This document shows positions 57,437 through 64,000 of a DNA stretch of 64,000 nucleotides, in pieces. The position numbers and the translations under genes are program-made. Positions within the stretch are counted from its first letter, which is position 1; each line of letters opens with the position of its first letter. This stretch comes from Narthecium ossifragum (taxonomy: Eukaryota > Streptophyta > Magnoliopsida > Dioscoreales > Nartheciaceae), in NCBI GenBank assembly GCA_963920575.1, contig OY986965.1:11174290-11238289 (forward strand). The letters run 5' to 3'. The notes beneath the pieces were generated by a model. The model searched no databases. It worked only from the letters and a program-made list of their open reading frames with translations, and had not been told where the DNA came from.

Positions 57437-60308
57437 TTACACTGAATCAACAACCTGCTGCTGAGCAAGGTATCTTTCCCTTCGTTCCTTCTACATAAAA
57501 GTAAAGGGGTTAGTATGAAAGGTTAATAGTGGAATTAAAAATCAAGGGGACAGACAAAAAAATTAGCTTCAGAATGTGGAACAGGAATTTACCCATTCAT
57601 CTATGACAAGCCCTTCACCAACAATCCGTGGACCTGTGTCCTCGGGAGGCCTCCTGCATGCCTCAAGTGCTGCCTCAGCCTCGGCAAGCTGGCGTTTCAG
57701 TTTGTCCAATTGCTGTGCCAACATAATCACAAAGTCCATAGTTACGACATGCTTCGAGTTCAATAAGCAGTAATCTTAGGAAAAAATATATGAAGTAAAA
57801 GGCCTCCCAATTACTCCTAATTTAATAGCTTACTGGGGAATGGCGTTCTGGATCCAAGAATATAACCCGCAGAATTTGCTCAACTGCAACCTGATCTTTT
57901 TGCTCGTCAAACTGCCGCAACAATAAAGATTGTAATATTACCTTCAGTATGATAATGGATAAATAGAAACTATTCAAACAGAACAGTGGTGGCACACGAA
58001 TTAAAGTTGAAACCCATGAATTAAGATAGCCAAAGTTTCTTCTTTAGGAAGCTACTATCCTGACTTTAGCTAATCAGCAAACAGGAATCCGATGGGAATC
58101 GTAGTCCAACAAAGTGCACTGGAGGTTTCCAAGTACTATTGCTTCACAAAGGCATTTGTAACATGATTTCCGTCCACAGAAAGCTAGACTATACATACTG
58201 GAAGGAGTTTCCAGAATATCAATGCCATGCAAAGCAGGATAAATTGAGACTATAGAACACTTTATATGCTTGTAAGTTCAAAGCAATAGGTGTCCCACTC
58301 ACCAGCTCCGGCACATATTCCATTGGCCCTTTAACCTTCAAACTCACAATCTTGAACTTAACCTTGCTTTTTTGTTCTGGTTTTTCATTGTTTTCAGGAT
58401 GCTCCACAAACTTGAAAACTGAAATTACAGGATTATGCTCAAATTTGGCAACACAAAAAGAAAACAATCTGATTCCTAGTGAAAACGGTAACAAGAAATT
58501 TTTAAAAAGAAAGAAAGAAAGAAAGAGAATAATTTACCTGTTGCTATAAGACTCTCGCCAGGAGAAAGAATGCCACCAGGAGGACGCATAAAACAGCTCT
58601 TTGGCGCAGTTGTTTGAAACTAAAACCATGATATTGGTATATATAAGCCAGATGGAATGGATAATAATACGAAGGTAGAAGGTAATGGTTCTTATGGTTA
58701 AGTGTAATTATATCTTAGGTCAGACTAAAAGAATTAATATAAGCCTAGTACACAACTCAAGAAGAGAACAGTTCCACTCACCTTAAATGCTACATGAGAC
58801 TTGCTGGTATTCTTAATCCTGACAGCGCTTCTGACCTGCTTACCCGGTTCATCTTCAACATAGCATAAACAAGTTTAATCAGGACAAAACACTATCTTAA
58901 CTATTACCTGAATAAAAGGTTGAAAGTAAAGGTGCACATAAGATGCTGAGATGCACCCACAAAGGAAAACTAGAGTTAAGTAATATCCTAATGAAACACG
59001 ATAACATAGTGACTCATAGCGAGACCAAGTAAACGTTGATCCAATATCCATTAAATCCAATATGGAAACTCAGCAGGAAGAGAAATGAACTAAGAAATAT
59101 GAAATCTTGAACCACAATCAATAACAATTGAAGAATTGAATACAAAGGAAGATCAAAATTTCACTCTCGACTAAAACTGGATAACACTCGACTAAAACTG
59201 GATAGCCTGAATGCAACAACAGATTGATAGTGTTGAATGAGGCAATTGGCATACAATTCCTTTTAAAGGCAAATATAATTTCTAATCCATCAGGGTACCT
59301 AACCTAGCATTATCCACAAGAAACAACCTTGCATTATTAGACGATTTTGGAAGCAATCTAATCATACAGAAGCAACAGAGCCTAATAGACATATGATCCT
59401 ACAAAAATAACAGCGACTAGGCAAGGAAATCGGCAGTGAGTTCCAAATTAACAAACGAACTTTGTTCAGCTCTAGCAAAATATCACCAAATATATTCAGC
59501 AGTGCCCTAGAGCTCCTTTCCCCCATAAAAAACACCTGAACTTATTGAAACATTACCAAACTTAAAACACTTCAGGTGTCTCTAATTTCCAAAGCAAGGT
59601 GTAACATAGGAAAAGGACCTAATTCCCCCGAGTCACCCAAACCCATCATCCAGTCAAGAATTGCACTCCAAATTCCCATAATGTTTTTTAAAAACCTAAA
59701 CATGGATGAAGCAGATAGAATAACACACATAAGGAGCAACTAATAACCTAGAAAAGCAATCCAAATGCTAGGGAGCCCTAACAGGGTCCTGCCATTCCCA
59801 ATTCCCATCATCTAAACTAGGGAAGGAAGTTAAAAGATATACGACCTATCTCCCGAACCAAATCGACATAACCAAAATTCAATTGCCCCAACCCCTCGAA
59901 CAATCCAAACCAACGCCTCCGAATGATCCCAAAGAAAAAACAAGACCAAAACAGGAAAGAACCCATATAATTTTACCCACATGGGAAGTAGAGCTTCTTG
60001 CCCGGATCGAGCCTAAGCCTTCTCCTTGGCGGAAGGAGCGACCTCGCCACGACCGATACCGAGCTCCTCTCAAAGCCCCTCACCTGCTGACCCGGTCCCT
60101 CGCCCCGAATGTGCTGACGCAGAGACCCGCTGCTGCTGCTGCTGCGAATCGAGTGGCTATGCTGGTGGTGACTCAAGCTCGCAGTCGACGACGAGTTCGA
60201 AGCCGACGTCCCGCCCCCGACGCCACCTCCGTTCCAGAAAGGCATCCGGCACAGCCCGAACACACCACCACCATGCTTGCCTTCCTCCACCGCCGCGACC
60301 GTAGACAT
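57437..60308 (-). CDS. VAP-type MSP-domain protein (plant PVA4 subgroup)
   Basis: Seven exons (minus strand: 59981-60308, 58782-58852, 58538-58619, 58303-58418, 57834-57911, 57593-57712, 57437-57490) give 282 aa. The N-terminus is low-complexity (Gly, Ser, His). Then comes the conserved ARSLLPPRRRLRLDP (about 87-101) leading into the MSP domain (about 96-215: KLYFPYEPGK, RIKNTSKSHVAFKFQTTAPKSCF, RPPGGILSPGE). A short coiled coil (226-246) and GEGLVIDEW (257-265) follow. There is no C-terminal membrane helix, as in Arabidopsis VAP4-1 to 4-3, unlike classical VAP27. MSP domains bind FFAT-type peptides at ER contact sites. Exon 1 uses a GTGGGT donor, chosen because it restores FPYEPGK. The frame is open upstream of the chosen ATG, so an earlier start is possible. 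A CTG/CAG run (60131-60146) encodes serines. Confidence 0.92.
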
Positions 60309-61000
60309 CCCGCCGAGTAGATCCCCGCTCCTCACTCCATACGAATCCAATAACAGTGCTTCCCTCTCCGTCGGGAGAACAACAGCCGCCGGGGGCGATA
60401 CGAGAGGAATCCTTCTAACTGTGCCGGTAAAGGGCGGCGGAGAAGCGGCGGCGGAGAGGACGGAGAGACGATGGTCGGATCTTAAATGAGACGATTTATA
60501 TGGATTTAAGGGGTTGGAATCCGGAAAGTTTGGTTTGGTTATATTTCTAAATTTAATATTGTCTCGGATCCCGTCACCAACTGTGTTACTCGGCAAGCAT
60601 TACCACTAGTTACCCACATATTTTAATAAAATTTGTCATATCATAGCGGTATAAAACGAATTATTTTACCCACTATTTGACAAAATGATGTAAAAATTTT
60701 ATTTAAAGGCTGTGGTGGTCTTACTGGGGGTGAGGGTAGTGGTGGAGCGGACTTTTTAATGGGTTTGGGTGGCGGTTGACCTTCGAAGTCAGGCGGGCAG
60801 GGCGGGGTGGGTGTGGTTTTACACCAGTTAACGGATTTGGATTTTGGTGGGTTTTTTCTTGGACTGGGTCCACCACCACCTCCACCTACTATAATATCAC
60901 GGGATGTTCTTCAGGGAAAAGAAGACAATAATTAATTAAAATTGTTTTTTTTTTATAGAATTATGTTGTATAGGATCTCAGCTGAGAACGTTTATTACAG
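60309..61000. other. Upstream region of the MSP-domain gene
   Basis: 60309-60480 is GC-rich and probably 5' UTR/promoter. 60700-60900 is G-rich and repeat-like (GTGGTGG, GGCGGG) with no clear ends. No TATA box was chosen with confidence. Confidence 0.4.
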
Positions 61001-61290
61001 GCCCATATGAAAGTTGATGCTAAAAATGATCCTTGATATTTGTTTTTTTGCAAATCAACGCCCCCATCTAAGTTTTATTGCAAAACAGGGCCTCTGAAAA
61101 ACTATACGTAAAAAATATACACATACATTTTATTCATGAATTTTACGTGTCCATTTACACACATATAACTATTTATATGTGTGTTTTTCACATATATTTT
61201 ACGTGGGGGTCTGTTTTACAAGAAAACACAGACGGGCCTTGATTTGCAAAAAAACGAATAAATGGACCTTTTTAGCAACAAGCTAGGCCC
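61001..61290. mobile_element. Foldback MITE, 290 bp
   Basis: Starts GGCCCATATG and ends CTAGGCCC. Inward, GCTAAAAATG...TTTTTTTGCAAATCAA on the left is the inverse of TTGATTTGCAAAAAAACG...CCTTTTTAGC on the right. No coding capacity and no clear target duplication. Confidence 0.65.
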
Positions 61291-61670
61291 ACCTAGATCC
61301 GGATAGACCCGGATAGACCTGGCTTGTGCATATGTCTGTGTAGTTACTTGTTAAGCATATCTAAAACAAAGAAAAATAAGAGGGCACACATCATTAGTGC
61401 ACAAAATATATTTCCGTTTGTGGAAAAGGTGATCATGAATAGGAAAAGATAAAAAAAAACAAGAAAATTAAAATGGTCGCTCAAACACCAAAATATTGTC
61501 TCATCCTCTTATTAAGAGGTTTTATTTTTTAAAAAGTATTGCCATTTTTTTCCTTTTAAGCTTTTAATCCTGAATTAGATCCAAAATAAGGTAATAGAAT
61601 AAAATAAATAAAAATATTAAAATAGCATATATTTGAAGCGATTCAATGTTGTTTTATTTGTTGAGTCTAA

Positions 61671-61934
61671 GAGCATTATCAACGGATTCCCTATTTGTAT
61701 TCCTATTTTAGTGTGCAACACACGGACACGACATAACTTTCAACCCTGTGAGCCAACAGATTCACGATGTTGGTTCTCTATATTATTAAAGTTTTCAAAT
61801 TTTAAATAATAAACGGTCATGATTGGTCCACAATTGACATTAAAATTTATAAAATATTAATTTAAAGAAATAAAAAGAAAATTATTATTAAAATATTATT
61901 TAGGAAAAGGATCGGGAATATGCTAATAATGCTC
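61671..61934. mobile_element. Tourist-like MITE, 264 bp
   Basis: GAGCATTATCAACGG at 61671 and an imperfect inverse ending AATAATGCTC at 61934, flanked by TAA (61668-61670 and 61935-61937). The target and size fit a PIF/Harbinger-type MITE. Confidence 0.7.
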
Positions 61935-61939
61935 TAACC

Positions 61940-62640
61940 ATAGGAAAATGATGTTTCTATAAATTTATCAGATTTAAACGACGTTCTTTTTGCAAAGGCC
62001 GCGGTAGCTCTTCCATCCTCCAAATCAAAGGCCACTCCAAATTCCAAGAAATATAGTGAAAAATCAGAGTCAAATGATACCACTTTAAGTCTGTAGCTCA
62101 CGGCACTAAGCTTATTTGCAAAGTTGCAATCTTGTCTTTAAAATCCCCTACTAAAAATTACTTAGAAGTTTACTTGATGAGTGTGAATAAGAGGAATTTT
62201 TTTTAAAAACTCATTTGTCTTTCGATTGAGACACTTTTGTGTTTCTTTATAAAGCAGGTCAAATCCATAAATTCGGGATCAAAATACCCCTCGTCAACTT
62301 TCTCTCATCATTTAATCCCACCTGACACAAGTAAGAGACAGAAAGGATAGAGATATCTCTTACAATAGTTGTCGTCGTCTTCTAATATAGAGCCCGAGGT
62401 TGTCGTCGACTCGGCATCCGGTGGGAGAGAGACAGTCGTCACCGTCACCGTCACCTATTAGAGAGAGGGAAGGAGGCTGCGGGAAGAGAGAGGAAGGAAG
62501 AAATTGTTAAGGAAGAGAGAGAGAGCGAGGAAGGAAGAGAGTGGGGAATCCTTCAATTTTTAAGTGAGGAATCATTTAATTTTTAAATAAGAAATTTTTC
62601 AATTTTTAATTGAGAAATCCTTCAATTTTTAAGTGAGGAA
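61940..62640. other. Intergenic DNA, nothing recognised
   Basis: AT-rich with short repeats of TTCAATTTTTAA near 62550-62640. No gene or transposon end was found. Confidence 0.5.
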
Positions 62641-62649
62641 TTCTTTAAT

Positions 62650-63480
62650 TTGTAATGGATACTTCAAGGAAGAGGAGAGAGGGAGGTTGGGTGGAGAGAG
62701 GGAAGTTGGAGAGAGAACAAGGAAGTGAGAGAAAGATTAGGTGGAGAGAGAGAGGTCGGAGAGAGAGAGATCGGGTGAAGAGAGGGAGGTTTGAGAGAGA
62801 ACGAGGAAGTAAGAGAGAGATCGAGTGGAGAGAGAACGAGGAAGTGAGAGAGAGAGATTAGGTGGAGAGAGAACGAGTAAGTGAGAGAGATCAGGAGGAG
62901 AGAGAGAGAAAGCAACTGTCATAACCATTTAATGCATATGACAGTTGCTTTCTCTCTCTCCCCATCCACTCTCTCTCTCTCTCCACTCTTGCAGATAATT
63001 AAAGTATCCTCACAAATAACTAAGGAATTTTTGTAAATTTGAAATATTTAGTCCCTTTTATTAGCTAAAAATTGAAGGGGTTCGAGCTATACACAGCTGC
63101 CACTCTCTCTGCCGCCACTCTCTCTCTCTCCCTCCACTCTCGCCATCCACTCTCTCTCACTATCTCCACCCGATCTCTGTCTCCATCCACACTCCCACAC
63201 ACACACTCTCTCTCTCCAATCCCACCCCCGCTCTCTCTCTCTCCCTCCCTCTCTCTCTCCATTCCTTCCACCCTCTCTCTCTCCCCCGACCTCTCTCTCT
63301 CTCTCCCGCTGACCTCTCCCTCTCCCCGACCTCTCTCACTTCGTCGCCTCCTCTCCTTCTGCTTTCTCCTCTGTTTCTCTCTCTCTTCTCCTTCGCCTCC
63401 TCTCCTCCGGCTTCGGCTCCCGTCTTCTCCGGCTTCTCCTCCCCTCCTATTCTCTCCGCGCCCTCGACTTCATCCATGAC
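62650..63480. repeat. GA-rich / CT-rich foldback
   Basis: 62650-62915 is purine-rich (GAGAGAG with AGGAAGT units) and 62937-63480 is pyrimidine-rich (CTCTCTC). The centre is an inverted repeat with 23-bp arms, 62900-62922 and 62938-62960, reading GAAAGCAACTGTCAT and its inverse around a 15-bp loop. ORFs in both strands follow the dinucleotide repeat and are not genes. Confidence 0.8.
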
Positions 63481-63559
63481 TCAGCGTCAGCTTCATCCCG
63501 CCGACACCTGAAGGCGATCGGGGTATGAGGGCGTGACTTCGTCCCACCTTCGTCCCGTC

Positions 63560-63665
63560 GCCGACATCCTCAAGATCGAGCTCGAGCTCCCTCGAGCTCC
63601 CTCGACCTCATCCTGGCGCCGACCTCCTCAAGATCGAGCTCGAGCTCCCTCGACCTCATCCGCGA
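63560..63665. repeat. Short duplication in a GC-rich stretch
   Basis: CCTCAAGATCGAGCTCGAGC followed by TCCCTCGA occurs at about 63568 and 63626, a direct repeat with a period near 58 bp. The surrounding DNA is C-rich with no convincing coding frame. Confidence 0.7.
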
Positions 63666-63733
63666 CTCGGCGTCGGCGTCTCCGGCTTGTTGACTTTTCC
63701 TCCATGAGGATATGATGGCAGCATAGGATCGTT

Positions 63734-64000
63734 GGATCGATCCGTCTTCAAGAGACGGATCGATCGGGCCTTGAAGGATATAGACGGATCGATCGGACTG
63801 TGCATATTTTCACAGACAGAAGGCACCTATTTTCGAATGGCAAGGACGGATCGATCCGTCGATCGATCCGACTCGGGATTTTGAGTTTTTTAGGGACGGA
63901 TCGATCGCTCCTTCAGAGTGGGATCGATCCGACTCGGGAATTCAGGAATCCCTCGTTCTCACGCATACTCGGATCGATCCAACCCTTGAGTGGGATCGAT
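63734..64000. repeat. ATCGATC palindrome array 5, running off the right edge
   Basis: About nine GATCGATC cores with GACGGATCGATCCGTC-type flanks, including one directly doubled (GGATCGATCCGTCGATCGATCC near 63847). The array is cut by the window end, so its host element is unknown. Confidence 0.85.

Noticed and set aside
63072..63479. 135-codon Ser/Leu/Pro-rich ORF and its opposite strand
   Set aside because: Driven by CT/GA dinucleotide repeats.

Overview
The window looks like nuclear DNA of a flowering plant. It holds three spliced genes of plant families in a sea of nested transposons, with AT-rich introns, plant-type LTRs, MITEs and Helitrons. The sugar carrier is most like the grass MST3/STP1 group as I remember it, so I lean towards a monocot, but the species cannot be named from sequence alone. 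There are no prokaryotic features, CRISPR arrays or tRNA genes.

Layout. 1-5.9 kb: remnants of LTR elements (a probable copia-type LTR holding two 5S-rRNA-like repeats, a chromodomain gypsy 3' end with its LTR, and a repeat ending in an ATCGATC-rich array). 5.9-24.3 kb: one nested stack. A 5'-truncated LINE with a 15-bp target duplication at both ends was invaded by a hAT element, which was invaded by a PIF/Harbinger-like element, which was invaded by an LTR element now reduced to a solo LTR. A 7.4-kb Mutator-like element (MULE) carrying a plant-mobile-domain gene and a transposase-OTU fusion sits beside them. 24.4-49.6 kb: VPS18, 23 exons, 993 codons reconstructed; two introns are swollen by a 3.3-kb inverted repeat, a short hAT element with a BED-finger ORF, and a second PIF-like element. 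50.3-52.2 kb (minus): an STP-type H+/monosaccharide symporter, 4 exons, 514 aa. 53-56.8 kb: a cluster of small Helitrons, some inside a hAT element. 57.4-60.3 kb (minus): a VAP/MSP-domain protein of the plant PVA4 type, 7 exons, 282 aa. 60.3-64 kb: intergenic DNA with two MITE-like elements, a GA/CT foldback and another ATCGATC array.

The three cellular genes are not an operon or pathway. VPS18 (vacuolar tethering) and the MSP protein (ER contact sites) are housekeeping membrane-traffic genes; the symporter imports hexoses. What ties the window together is mobile DNA: the LINE landed 56 bp before the VPS18 start codon, so the stack separates VPS18 from its ancestral upstream DNA by about 18.4 kb.

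Most unusual signals: the reconstructable insertion history; ATCGATC-core palindrome arrays shared by unrelated element classes; AACCGAA hairpin arrays in the MULE; the intronic 1.35-kb-arm inverted repeat between 113-bp direct repeats; and Helitrons with repeated 5' ends. Exon limits were set by hand from splice sites, frame and family similarity recalled from memory, with no database search.
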